Shown here in pieces: positions 16,164 to 24,136 of a DNA stretch of 48,554 nucleotides (position 1 is its first letter; every line of letters begins with the position of its first letter). A program made the position numbers and the translations under genes. A model generated the notes under the pieces. It was not told the DNA's origin, ran no database searches, and was given only the letters and a program-made list of their open reading frames with translations. The stretch covers positions 13,406-61,959 of the forward strand of contig JADFWU010000018.1 in NCBI GenBank assembly GCA_015234045.1, given 5' to 3'. This stretch comes from Magnetococcales bacterium. GTDB taxonomy: Bacteria; Pseudomonadota; Magnetococcia; Magnetococcales; JADFWU01.

Positions 16164-17162
16164 TCATGCCTCCATGCGTTGCCGAGCGACTGAAACCAAC
16201 TCCTCAATCACCTCTGCGACCGGCTGTACTTTATTCACCATACCAACGCACTGTCCAGCCATTACTGAACCATTTTTGACATCGCCATCAATCGCCGCAT
16301 TACGCAAAGCACCGACCCAAAAATGTTCCAACTCCATCAGAGCATCCTTACGATCCTTTTCACCGGCTTTCACTTGCTTCACCAAGGAGAGTTGCAACGT
16401 ATTGAACGCAACCGTACCTTCATTGGCAAGCGCCCGTACCGGGATGACCGGAAGTGCGGGATCAAATTGCGCGGTCACCACTGCACTGCGTGCTTGCGCA
16501 CGAATAAAGGCCTTTTTGAAATTGTCATGGGCAATACACTCGTCCACACAGACAAAGCGCGTACCAATCTGACACCCCGCCGCCCCCAATTCCAGCGCAC
16601 CAGCCACAAGATCACCATTGGAGATTCCGCCTGCGACAAACACGGGCACGTCTTTTATGTGTGGTAGAATCTCCTGCATCAAAACAGTAGTCGCCACTGG
16701 TCCAACATGACCACCTGCCTCGTGTCCTTCAATAATCAAAGCATCAGCACCACGCTTGATCAGCCGTTTACCCAACGCCAAAGAGGGTGCAAACAGCATT
16801 ACCTTGATATTCGCGTCCTTTAACACACGAACGGTCGCCGCATCAGGAAAACCACCGGCAAACACACAGTGAGACACTTTCTCTTCAACCACCACATTGA
16901 CCAGATCAGCCAGATCCGGGTGCATGGTGATCAAGTTGACACCAAAAGGCTTATCGGTTTTTTCAAACGTCTTACGCACTTCTTGCCGAAGCAGATCCGC
17001 AGACATGCTTCCCGCCGCCAGCACACCAAAACCACCCGCCTCAGAGATGGCCGAAACCAAATTATGCTCTGACAACCAGGACATTGCCCCGCCGAGGATG
17101 GGATATTTTGTTTGCAGGAATTCAACACCCTGCTGCCAACTGTTTTGAAGTACGGACTGCAT
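16164..17162 (-). CDS. NAD(P)H-dependent flavin oxidoreductase, nitronate monooxygenase/FabK family
   Basis: This 332-residue TIM-barrel flavoenzyme belongs to the family that includes nitronate monooxygenase (oxidises nitronates with FMN and O2) and FabK (flavin-dependent enoyl-ACP reductase). Visible family motifs are YPILGGAMSWLS at the N-terminus, SEAGGFGVLAAGSM, the FMN-binding EGHEAGGHVG (His near 147 and 152), FVAGGISNGDLVAGALELGAAGCQIGTRF, and NGSVMAGQCVGMV near the C-terminus. The two activities cannot be told apart by eye. The start at 17162 has AGGAGA 8 nt upstream. It is a single-gene unit bounded by terminators at 17203-17227 and 16078-16113. Confidence 0.85.
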   Translation of the reverse strand: MQSVLQNSWQQGVEFLQTKYPILGGAMSWLSEHNLVSAISEAGGFGVLAAGSMSADLLRQEVRKTFEKTDKPFGVNLITMHPDLADLVNVVVEEKVSHCVFAGGFPDAATVRVLKDANIKVMLFAPSLALGKRLIKRGADALIIEGHEAGGHVGPVATTVLMQEILPHIKDVPVFVAGGISNGDLVAGALELGAAGCQIGTRFVCVDECIAHDNFKKAFIRAQARSAVVTAQFDPALPVIPVRALANEGTVAFNTLQLSLVKQVKAGEKDRKDALMELEHFWVGALRNAAIDGDVKNGSVMAGQCVGMVNKVQPVAEVIEELVSVARQRMEA

Positions 17163-17195
17163 CACAAAAATCTCCTAGAACCCTTTGCTTACCAT

Positions 17196-17227
17196 AAAAA
17201 AAAGCCAGACGTATAACACGCCCGGCT
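17196..17227 (-). terminator. terminator after the small gene at 17270-17641
   Basis: On the minus strand a 10-bp stem with two G-T pairs (arms AGCCGGGCGT and ACGTCTGGCT, 5-nt loop) is followed by eight T. T residues also follow on the plus side, so it may work both ways. Confidence 0.88.
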
Positions 17228-17269
17228 TTTTTATATCACATCTGAACCGTTACGACAGGTACTGCGAAA

Positions 17270-17641
17270 CTACGCAGCCGCACTGCGTACCGATTTTTTA
17301 TCTTTACTGGCAGCTTTAGCCTTAACGGTCTTTCTCCCTTCGGCCAATCCCACTTTAAGACGGCCTTCAAGGCGCTTTAGCGCCCATTTGGGATCGATAT
17401 TGACCAAAGAACAGATCCAACGAAACGAACCAGGCTCCATGGATGGAGAGTGGAACCACTTCTTCAACGTTCTATAGTCGTAACGAAAAACCGGATCTTC
17501 CATTACTGAGGGATCTTGGCGATAACGCTCAAGGGCGATTAGATCACGAACAGCGCGATCCATTACCGCCATCCACAGATGGGTATCATTGTTATCAAAA
17601 ACAGGTTTGTCGAGGATTTCCGACACCACAGTTCTTCTCAT
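17270..17641 (-). CDS. small conserved-looking protein of unknown function
   Basis: The 123-residue product is not assigned to a family. Its middle part has protein-like, conserved-looking character: LWMAVMDRAVRDLIALERY, then DYRTLKKWFHSPSMEPGSFRW and ICSLVNIDPKWALKRLEGRL. The SFRWIC...IDP arrangement recalls small proteobacterial proteins in which a Trp-rich helix pair precedes a short basic helix, but I cannot name one. The C-terminal 25 residues are Lys/Ala-rich and basic, which could bind nucleic acid. A G-rich stretch (GGGGGAAG) precedes the ATG. A good terminator follows, supporting a real monocistronic gene. Confidence 0.7.
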   Translation of the reverse strand: MRRTVVSEILDKPVFDNNDTHLWMAVMDRAVRDLIALERYRQDPSVMEDPVFRYDYRTLKKWFHSPSMEPGSFRWICSLVNIDPKWALKRLEGRLKVGLAEGRKTVKAKAASKDKKSVRSAAA

Positions 17642-17991
17642 GTCTTCCCCCGGGGGCTCAAGGTAGGTACACTTATATTGGCTTTATTATTTTGGAACGG
17701 CTTATCATGAAGTAAGCCAGCCATCCTAAGTCACTTATGCACAACGCTCTTGTGTCGTTGTTGAATGTGTAATTGATCCTAGCGACAATTTAAAAAAAAA
17801 GATACAGAAATCTTCCTATCGGCGACATAAAGGGATTTTTTGCCGGGCATATTTTTCCTCTTTTTACCGATGACGCACAGATTATTCCAGAACAATTCAG
17901 TCTGGAGTCATCAAAAAAACACAACCAAGACAATAGACTAGCCCACACCAAGTCCATATTATCCGAAACAAAAAACAAAATAAGACAAAAC

Positions 17992-18011
17992 TGTCAATTG
18001 CACAATTGACA
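17992..18011. promoter_or_regulatory. inverted repeat, possible activator site
   Basis: TGTCAATTG and CAATTGACA form 9-bp perfect arms around a CA centre. It lies about 65 bp upstream of the sigma-54-like promoter, a distance plausible for an enhancer-binding activator site. No second copy was noticed in the window. Confidence 0.45.
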
Positions 18012-18074
18012 CACCGAGCATAAAAAACTGATAATACAGGATGTTTCAAAACCCATACACCAAAAACCACCAGG

Positions 18075-18090
18075 TGGCATGGAACTGGCA
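18075..18090 (+). promoter_or_regulatory. sigma-54-type promoter upstream of cheA
   Basis: TGGCATGGAACTGGCA matches the sigma-54 consensus TGGCACGNNNNTTGCA with the required GG and GC exactly 10 nt apart; two consensus positions differ. The predicted transcript start near 18102 is about 90 nt before the cheA ATG. Confidence 0.55.
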
Positions 18091-18189
18091 GCTACTTAGC
18101 AGACTTAAACTCTACGCTTTCCCGCCACCGGCCCGGGAGCGAAAAGACAACCGAACCATTCAGGTCAAACACCGATTGGAAGAGGGGCC

Positions 18190-21100
18190 ATGACCGACGA
18201 AGCCGACGAAAATGATGAACTACTGGGCATGTTTGTCCAAGAGGCTGTGGAGCATCTGGAGACCATTGAACCAGACCTGCTGACTCTGGAAGAAAATGGC
18301 TCCGACACCGACCCGGAAATTATCAACCGCCTATTCCGGGGCGTTCACTCCATCAAGGGTTCTGCGGGCTTCTTCGGGTTGACCAACATCTCCCGATTGA
18401 GCCACATCATGGAGAACCTGCTGGGCAAGGTGCGCGAGCAGACCGTGGAACCAAATCCAGCGGTCACCGATGCTCTGCTCTCTGGACTGGATCGCCTCCA
18501 GGCCATGATTGATGATGTCGCCGAAAGCGAAACTGTCGATGCCAGCGAACAGATGGCCATCATTGATGCCCTTCTGGGCGGCGATGGTCCACCTATTGCA
18601 AAACCTGCCGAAGCCCCACCGGCTGACGCTGCACCAGCGGCTGACGCTGCACCAGCGGCAGAGACACCAGCGACGACACCCACTGACGGTGCCTTTGATC
18701 TGCATAACCATACAGACATCGTTAAAGATGCCGTTGCTCGGGGTATGCACTTCTTCTCAGTCAACATGTCTCTACCTGCTGGCGCTGAAGATGTGTTGCA
18801 CTATTATACCAAGCACAAATCACTGCTAGAGTCTGTCGGCACAGTCACCGCATCCAACCCAACGATCACTGAGGCCAATGCGGGCGGTTATGCTGGAAAG
18901 GCTGTTTCCGTGCTGGTATGTACGGTGCTGGAAGCTGATCTATTACAATCACTAATTCAATTACCCATTGAACAGATTCAGGATGTGCCGATTCCTGACG
19001 ACCTGAGCCAAGCCGCTGCTGAGGCAGTCGCTGAAGTCGTTGCAGAAGCAGCGCCGGCCACGGCACCAGTGGCTGAGCCTGCCGCTGCCGTAGCCCCAGC
19101 CGCTGCGCCGCCCCCAGAAGAAACAGCACCAGAGGAAGAAGTGGAAGCACCACCGCCCGAACCAGGCGGTCCTCGGCTGATGATGCCCGAAACGAAACAG
19201 CAAAAAAGCAAAAACAGCGGCACAAAAAGCTCCTCTGGCCCTAAAGGTGCCAAAGGCTCTCACCCGGCTGTTGAAGAGACTCTGCGCGTCAGCGTTTCCC
19301 TGCTTGATGAACTCATCAATAACGCCGGTGAACTTGTTCTGGCCAGAAACCAGATCGCCCGGGCCAGCGCTGAAATGGTGTCACAGTTTCCACATATTTC
19401 ACCATTGGTTCAGAACCTGGACTCCATCACCAGCCGCATCCAGGAAAAAGTGATGCAGGCTCGGATGCAGCCGGTCAGCGTGGTGTTCAACAAGTTCCCG
19501 CGTATCGTCCGCGACCTTGCCAGAAAACTGAAGAAAAAGATCGACCTGGAAATTCGTGGCGGTGATGTTGATCTTGACAAGTCTGTCATTGAACATCTCT
19601 CCGATCCATTGACACATATGATCCGTAACGTGGCTGATCATGCCATTGAGATTCCACAGGATCGTGTCCGCATCGGCAAAGCGGAAGCGGGTCAGGTTGA
19701 GTTGGCCGCCTACCATGAAAACGGTATGGTCAACATCTCACTGAGCGATGATGGCGCGGGTATTGACTCGGAAAGAATCAAACTCAAAGCCCTGGAAAAA
19801 GGCTCCATCACCGAACGCCAAGCCGACAACATGAGCGAAGAAGACGCGCTCAACCTGATCTTCGCCCCTGGCCTTTCCATGGCCAAGAAGGTCTCCGATG
19901 TGTCTGGTCGTGGTGTGGGCATGGACGTGGTGCGCACCAACATTGAAAAGCTTGGTGGCACCGTTCAGATTGAGTCCAAAGTCGGTAAAGGCACTCGTAT
20001 TATTCTGAAACTGCCACTGACGTTGGCCATCATCCCTGCCATGATCGTTTCGTCTGGCGAGCAACGTTTCGCCATTCCTGAAATCGGTTTGGTAGAGATC
20101 GTCCGCGTCACAGAAGCGGATCGTACCAACCAGTTTGAAACCGTTGGCAATGCACCGGTTCTGAGACTGCGTAACATGTTGTTACCACTTGTGGACCTGG
20201 CCAATGTTCTCAGTATCCAGAGAATGTGGCCACCAAATAGCGGTGATGAAGATCGGCGCGAGCGCCTTTCTGATCGTCGCGCCAGTCGTCAAAAAGCCGA
20301 AGCCGCACTGCTGAATCCTAAGAAGAAGCAGAAAATCAACGATGATGACAATCCCAATCGTCGTGACACCAATGATCGACGTGATCCCGCTGGCCTTGTC
20401 GCCTATGTCATGGTCCTCAATGTGGGCGGTAACGAATTCGGCATGGTGGTGGATGAAGTGCTGGACAGCGAAGAGATCGTTGTGAAGCCTCTGCCCTCGT
20501 TCTTCAAGGACAATACCTGCTTCTCGGCCACGACCATTCTTGGTGATGGTACGGTTTCGTTGATCATCGACTATGCTGGTGTCATGGAGCAGGCAAACAT
20601 CAACTTCACCAACACAGAAAAAGCCGCTCGCCTTGATCTGGATGATGAACGCCGTGCAGCATTGCGTGAACGTCAAAACATCATTCTACTTGAAACCGGC
20701 TCCGGCCTGTTGATGGGTATTGTTCACAGCATGGTGCGCCGTGTTGAGAAGATCTCTCTTGATCTGATGGAGAATATCGGCGGCCTACCCTATGTCCGTT
20801 ATGATGGACGCACATTCCGAGCGATTTACCCGGATCAAGTCCTTGGCCTTGAGGGCATGGGCTTTGGCGGCGGTGGCGGTGGTGAAGGCGATGAGAACGA
20901 TCTTTGCATGGTCGTACCCAACATTCCTGATTTGCAGGCGGGTTTGATCTTCTCCAGAATCATTGACACTCGAGAGACTCAGATCGACCTGGATTGCCAA
21001 GCCATTCAAGCAGAGGGACTGTTTGGCTCCGCTCAGATTGATGACCGCGTAGTACTGTTCCCCGATGTCAATGCCGTGTTCGACCTGGCGGGCATCTCTA

Positions 21101-21495
21101 CACCGCATCCGGTCATGAATATGGACTTTAGCGGGCTGCGCGTCCTGGTGGTGGATGACACGCCATTCTTACGCGTACTCACATCAAGTTATCTGCGCGG
21201 TGCCGGATTTACCATTGATCAGGCAGAAGATGGCAACATGGCACTCAACATGTTGAAGATCAACGAATACGACTTGCTGATCTCTGACTTGAAGATGCCG
21301 ATCATGGATGGTTTCGAACTGGCAACGGAGATAGGCACCACGCCTCAGGGACAGATTCCCATGATCGCGACCACCTCCTCCATTTCAGCACAGTTGGAAC
21401 AACAGTGCGGCAAAGCAGGCTTTGTCAGCTGCGTACCCGCCATGGACAAGATCCGCCTGCTCAGCGTAATCGCTTCTCTGCAACGCAGCAGATGA
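18190..21495 (+). CDS. cheA: hybrid chemotaxis histidine kinase CheA with receiver domain
   Basis: CheA takes receptor signals through CheW and phosphorylates CheY and CheB. The 1101-residue protein has an HPt domain (1-115, phospho-His 53 in VHSIKGSAGFFGL), an Ala/Pro linker, a small alpha/beta domain at about 166-275 that could be a P2-like or duplicate domain, a second Ala/Pro/Glu linker, the dimerisation helices (about 360-430), and an ATPase domain with DPLTHMIRNVADHAIE near 471 and SGRGVGMDVVRTNI. A CheW domain starts near 610 and is split by a charged Arg/Asp-rich insertion at about 677-735. A second CheW-like domain spans about 825-970. The receiver (977-1101) keeps the Asp pair and phospho-Asp (ISDLKMP), but Ala replaces the usual Lys in CVPAMDK. 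Confidence 0.95.
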   Translation: MTDEADENDELLGMFVQEAVEHLETIEPDLLTLEENGSDTDPEIINRLFRGVHSIKGSAGFFGLTNISRLSHIMENLLGKVREQTVEPNPAVTDALLSGLDRLQAMIDDVAESETVDASEQMAIIDALLGGDGPPIAKPAEAPPADAAPAADAAPAAETPATTPTDGAFDLHNHTDIVKDAVARGMHFFSVNMSLPAGAEDVLHYYTKHKSLLESVGTVTASNPTITEANAGGYAGKAVSVLVCTVLEADLLQSLIQLPIEQIQDVPIPDDLSQAAAEAVAEVVAEAAPATAPVAEPAAAVAPAAAPPPEETAPEEEVEAPPPEPGGPRLMMPETKQQKSKNSGTKSSSGPKGAKGSHPAVEETLRVSVSLLDELINNAGELVLARNQIARASAEMVSQFPHISPLVQNLDSITSRIQEKVMQARMQPVSVVFNKFPRIVRDLARKLKKKIDLEIRGGDVDLDKSVIEHLSDPLTHMIRNVADHAIEIPQDRVRIGKAEAGQVELAAYHENGMVNISLSDDGAGIDSERIKLKALEKGSITERQADNMSEEDALNLIFAPGLSMAKKVSDVSGRGVGMDVVRTNIEKLGGTVQIESKVGKGTRIILKLPLTLAIIPAMIVSSGEQRFAIPEIGLVEIVRVTEADRTNQFETVGNAPVLRLRNMLLPLVDLANVLSIQRMWPPNSGDEDRRERLSDRRASRQKAEAALLNPKKKQKINDDDNPNRRDTNDRRDPAGLVAYVMVLNVGGNEFGMVVDEVLDSEEIVVKPLPSFFKDNTCFSATTILGDGTVSLIIDYAGVMEQANINFTNTEKAARLDLDDERRAALRERQNIILLETGSGLLMGIVHSMVRRVEKISLDLMENIGGLPYVRYDGRTFRAIYPDQVLGLEGMGFGGGGGGEGDENDLCMVVPNIPDLQAGLIFSRIIDTRETQIDLDCQAIQAEGLFGSAQIDDRVVLFPDVNAVFDLAGISTPHPVMNMDFSGLRVLVVDDTPFLRVLTSSYLRGAGFTIDQAEDGNMALNMLKINEYDLLISDLKMPIMDGFELATEIGTTPQGQIPMIATTSSISAQLEQQCGKAGFVSCVPAMDKIRLLSVIASLQRSR

Positions 21496-21511
21496 TCGTA
21501 AACAGCAAACC

Positions 21512-21539
21512 ACAGCCAGCCCTGTGTTGGGCTGGCTGT
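21512..21539 (+). promoter_or_regulatory. stable hairpin between cheA and cheW
   Basis: A perfect 11-bp stem (ACAGCCAGCCC and GGGCTGGCTGT, 6-nt loop) begins 17 nt after the cheA stop. No T-run follows, so it may protect or partly attenuate the transcript rather than end it. Confidence 0.5.
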
Positions 21540-21617
21540 CCTTGATATCCCAACGGCCAGCCTGCAAACCCGAACCATTTTGCAGACTGACTTTGACCCT
21601 GACGGAGTCACAACAAC

Positions 21618-22112
21618 ATGATCGTCAGTACTTTTACACTGGGAGAGCTTTACCTGGGAATCGACATCATTCTGGTACGGGAGATCAACCGTTCCATGGA
21701 GTGTACGCCGGTTCCTGGTGCCCATGACTACATCCGTGGCATGCTCAATATCCGTGGTCGTGTTATCAGTCTTTTCGACCTGAAACGGCGCTTGGGCTGG
21801 AGCGAAAGCCTTGATACCGACAACAACACCCGTCACAAACAGTACAACGTCATCATGAAAACCCGCGAAGAAGTGATGAATATCGATCGGGATATGGCTG
21901 AGTTACGTTGTCCCTGGCAAGACCCGGTGGGTTTAGTCGTTGATCAACTGGGTGATGTGCGCGACATTGTCGATGACAACGTCCAACCGCCACCCGCCAA
22001 TCTTCGTGGCATTTCTGTCGATTTTGTCCATGGCGTGGTGGAATTTGAGAAAAACCTGTTGGTTATTCTCAACGTTGCCGCTGTTCTTGGCGTAGAAGAT
22101 CTCAATGCGTAA
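21618..22112 (+). CDS. cheW: chemotaxis coupling protein CheW
   Basis: CheW links chemoreceptors to CheA. The 164-residue protein is a single CheW domain of normal length: FTLGELYLGIDIILVREINRSMECTPVPGAHDYIRGMLNIRGRVISLFDLKRRLG, then VGLVVDQLGDVRDIVDDNVQPPP, and the closing NLLVILNVAAVLG strand-helix. There is an insertion of about 20 residues between the IRGRVIS strand and GLVVDQ with DTDNNTRHKQYNVIMKTREE. GGAG lies ten nt before the ATG. It follows cheA and precedes a soluble chemoreceptor. Confidence 0.95.
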   Translation: MIVSTFTLGELYLGIDIILVREINRSMECTPVPGAHDYIRGMLNIRGRVISLFDLKRRLGWSESLDTDNNTRHKQYNVIMKTREEVMNIDRDMAELRCPWQDPVGLVVDQLGDVRDIVDDNVQPPPANLRGISVDFVHGVVEFEKNLLVILNVAAVLGVEDLNA

Positions 22113-22548
22113 ACGCCTCTTTGTATGGCGCATGTGAGTACTATCAACATTGGGGCACACACCTTTTTATCAAGAGAATATCATTCCCAATTTTCCATAA
22201 GAAAGTACGCAGAGTCTTTCTTATGGATTGGATTGTGAATGATCGTTCTCCATTCATTAAGGTTAGCAGGTGAACAGTATTTGCTGTATAACTTTCACTG
22301 TAAGGGAATAGAATGCCCCTTACCATGACGGGTCACAGCATGACTTTGATAGAAAAAACAGGGCACGCCTCAACATGCTCGCACGGGTTATTGATAAAAT
22401 CATTTTATTTTGTCTTTTTACACGATCCGGGGATAGGATACCCTGACAAAAGTAATTGAGAAATTCATTGGATTGAGCTATCCAAAACGGGTAGCGTAAG
22501 GGCCAGAGACAAATTCATTGCCCTCCCAAAAGGAAACGGCCAAAAACC
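22113..22548 (+). other. 436-nt interval with consecutive hairpins upstream of the receptor gene
   Basis: No gene is supported. Several inverted repeats follow each other: CCATAAGAAAG/CTTTCTTATGG at 22195-22226 (11-bp arms), TGAATG/CATTCA at 22236-22256, ACAG/CTGT near 22275-22288 and GTAAGGG/CCCTTAC at 22300-22323. This may be a structured leader or a separate promoter region for the receptor gene. Confidence 0.55.
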
Positions 22549-23562
22549 ATGAATGAACAGGAACGCGCCATTGCTCAGGAGATTAAAAGCGAACTCCATC
22601 GTGAGGTTGCCAACCTGCGCGTTGAAGTTGGCCAAATCCGCGATATCGTCCAAGACGCTATTGGCAAATTAACCAATAGTTTTAGCGGACTACGCGACCA
22701 ATCAAACACCCAACAAGCGCTGGTCACCTCTATCATCTCCTCCACCGCCGACACCACTGACGAAGAAGAAGGTGATAGCGAGGAACCAGAACACAAACGG
22801 ATTAATATTCGTCAGTTCGTCTCGGAAACCGACCAGATTCTGCGCTCGTTTGTGGACCATATTCTCATGGTCAGCCGTCAGAGTATGGAGATGGTTCATC
22901 GAATTGATGACCTATCCAATCAAATGAAAGAGATCGTACATTTTCTTAAAGATATTAACGCAATTGCTGAACAAACCAATGTGTTGGCACTCAATGCCCG
23001 CATCGTTGCGGCCCGTGCTGGTGAAGCCGGCCGTTCCTTTGCTGTTGTGGCGGATGAAGTGCGTAAGCTGTCGCGTAATTCCAATCAGTTCAGCGGCCAG
23101 ATCAGCAATGTAATCCGCCGTTCACAGCAAGACATTGAAGCTGCAAAAAGCATCATTGAGGTGATGGCCTCCAAGGATATGAGCTTTGCTATCGAGTCCA
23201 AAGGGCGCGTGGATGAAATGATGGAAGAGGTGAGCGAAATCGATCGCTTCACCTCTATTACCCTGGAAAAGGTGTCCAACCTCACCCTTGAGATCAACAA
23301 TAGCGTTGGCATGGCCGTAATGTCGCTCCAGTTTGAAGACATGGTATCCCAGCTCTCTCACAGCATGGAGAACAAGTTTCAAATGCTCGAAGCGTTTGCC
23401 GACAGCCTCTGTTGTGGCTGTCTGGATGAAGGCCAGAGCCATGAAGAACGCATTGTTCAGATCAAAGAGGCCTTGCAAGAACAAATAGACCGTTTCGATG
23501 AAGTGGACCGCCGGGCTGTAGGCCAAACCAACATGGACGAAGGTGACGTTGAACTGTTTTAA
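22549..23562 (+). CDS. soluble methyl-accepting chemotaxis protein
   Basis: This is a cytoplasmic chemoreceptor that would signal to CheA through CheW. The 337 residues contain no transmembrane helix and no recognised sensor domain. An N-terminal coiled-coil (about 1-60) leads through an acidic linker to the signalling hairpin. The tip region at about 137-180 reads INAIAEQTNVLALNARIVAA and RAGEAGRSFAVVADEVRKLS, close to the receptor consensus, with Arg where Ala is usual in LALNAAI. The C-terminal part (DMVSQLSHSMENKFQMLEAF, then a CCGC cluster) is unusual; the cysteines near residue 288 could bind metal or sense redox state. It lies inside the chemotaxis block. Confidence 0.9.
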   Translation: MNEQERAIAQEIKSELHREVANLRVEVGQIRDIVQDAIGKLTNSFSGLRDQSNTQQALVTSIISSTADTTDEEEGDSEEPEHKRINIRQFVSETDQILRSFVDHILMVSRQSMEMVHRIDDLSNQMKEIVHFLKDINAIAEQTNVLALNARIVAARAGEAGRSFAVVADEVRKLSRNSNQFSGQISNVIRRSQQDIEAAKSIIEVMASKDMSFAIESKGRVDEMMEEVSEIDRFTSITLEKVSNLTLEINNSVGMAVMSLQFEDMVSQLSHSMENKFQMLEAFADSLCCGCLDEGQSHEERIVQIKEALQEQIDRFDEVDRRAVGQTNMDEGDVELF

Positions 23563-23792
23563 TTGCGTATTGACACATTACCAGGGCCATGGAAAAACGT
23601 AGAAAACCACACAACACCCTTCAGTTGTGTTCCAATCGGTTGCATCCTTGATAAAATAAGTCCACAATCAGGACAATGACTTGAGTAGCGCGAGACGCAC
23701 TGCTTGTCTGCCTGACAAACCATCATAAACAGAGTCAACATTCTGTTTTTTAATGAACCGTATGCCATATTCAGAATAGAGGGAGTTGATCC

Positions 23793-24110
23793 ATGTCTGG
23801 AGAGATTTCGGTCAGCCATAATGAAAACGAGACCACAATCAGCATTAAAGGCCGATTCAATTTTGAGATGCACTCTCAATTTCGCACCGCCTATCAGCAG
23901 ACTGGCGATGGTGGAACCGATAAAAGCCGTAAATATGTGATCGACCTGGGTGGCACCGAATATATCGACTCCTCAGCACTCGGCATGCTGTTGTTGCTTC
24001 GTGAAGAGGCTGGTGCTAATGAAGCCAATATCGAAGTAACAAATGCTCGTCCTGAGATCCGTAAGATCCTTGAAACCGCTAACTTCCAGCGTCTATTCAA
24101 GATCATCTGA
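23793..24110 (+). CDS. STAS-domain anti-sigma factor antagonist (HsbA-like)
   Basis: This is a 105-residue single STAS domain. Such proteins act as switch partners whose conserved Ser is phosphorylated by a kinase and dephosphorylated by a PP2C phosphatase. The conserved serine pair S60-S61 lies in EYIDSSALGMLLLLRE, and the fold ends in FQRLFKII. GGGAG lies seven nt before the ATG. It is followed 27 nt later by a REC-PP2C-HATPase protein, the same pairing as HsbA and HsbR of Pseudomonas, where HsbA controls FlgM and a diguanylate cyclase to balance swimming and biofilm growth. The role here is inferred from that pairing. Confidence 0.88.
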   Translation: MSGEISVSHNENETTISIKGRFNFEMHSQFRTAYQQTGDGGTDKSRKYVIDLGGTEYIDSSALGMLLLLREEAGANEANIEVTNARPEIRKILETANFQRLFKII

Positions 24111-24136
24111 TCTCGGCGCACAGGTCGGCCCAACTG

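Larger units (their letters stand above)
17642..18189. other. 548-nt regulatory interval upstream of cheA
   Basis: This is an AT-rich interval without a credible gene, lying between the divergent small gene and cheA. It contains a 20-bp near-palindrome at 17992-18011 and a sigma-54-type promoter match at 18075-18090, both listed separately. The remainder holds A- and T-runs only. Confidence 0.6.

Noticed and set aside
18331-19263. Antisense frames of 90-140 codons inside cheA
   Set aside because: They arise from the Ala/Pro-rich linker, which stays open on several frames; the plus-strand CheA reading is continuous and well supported.
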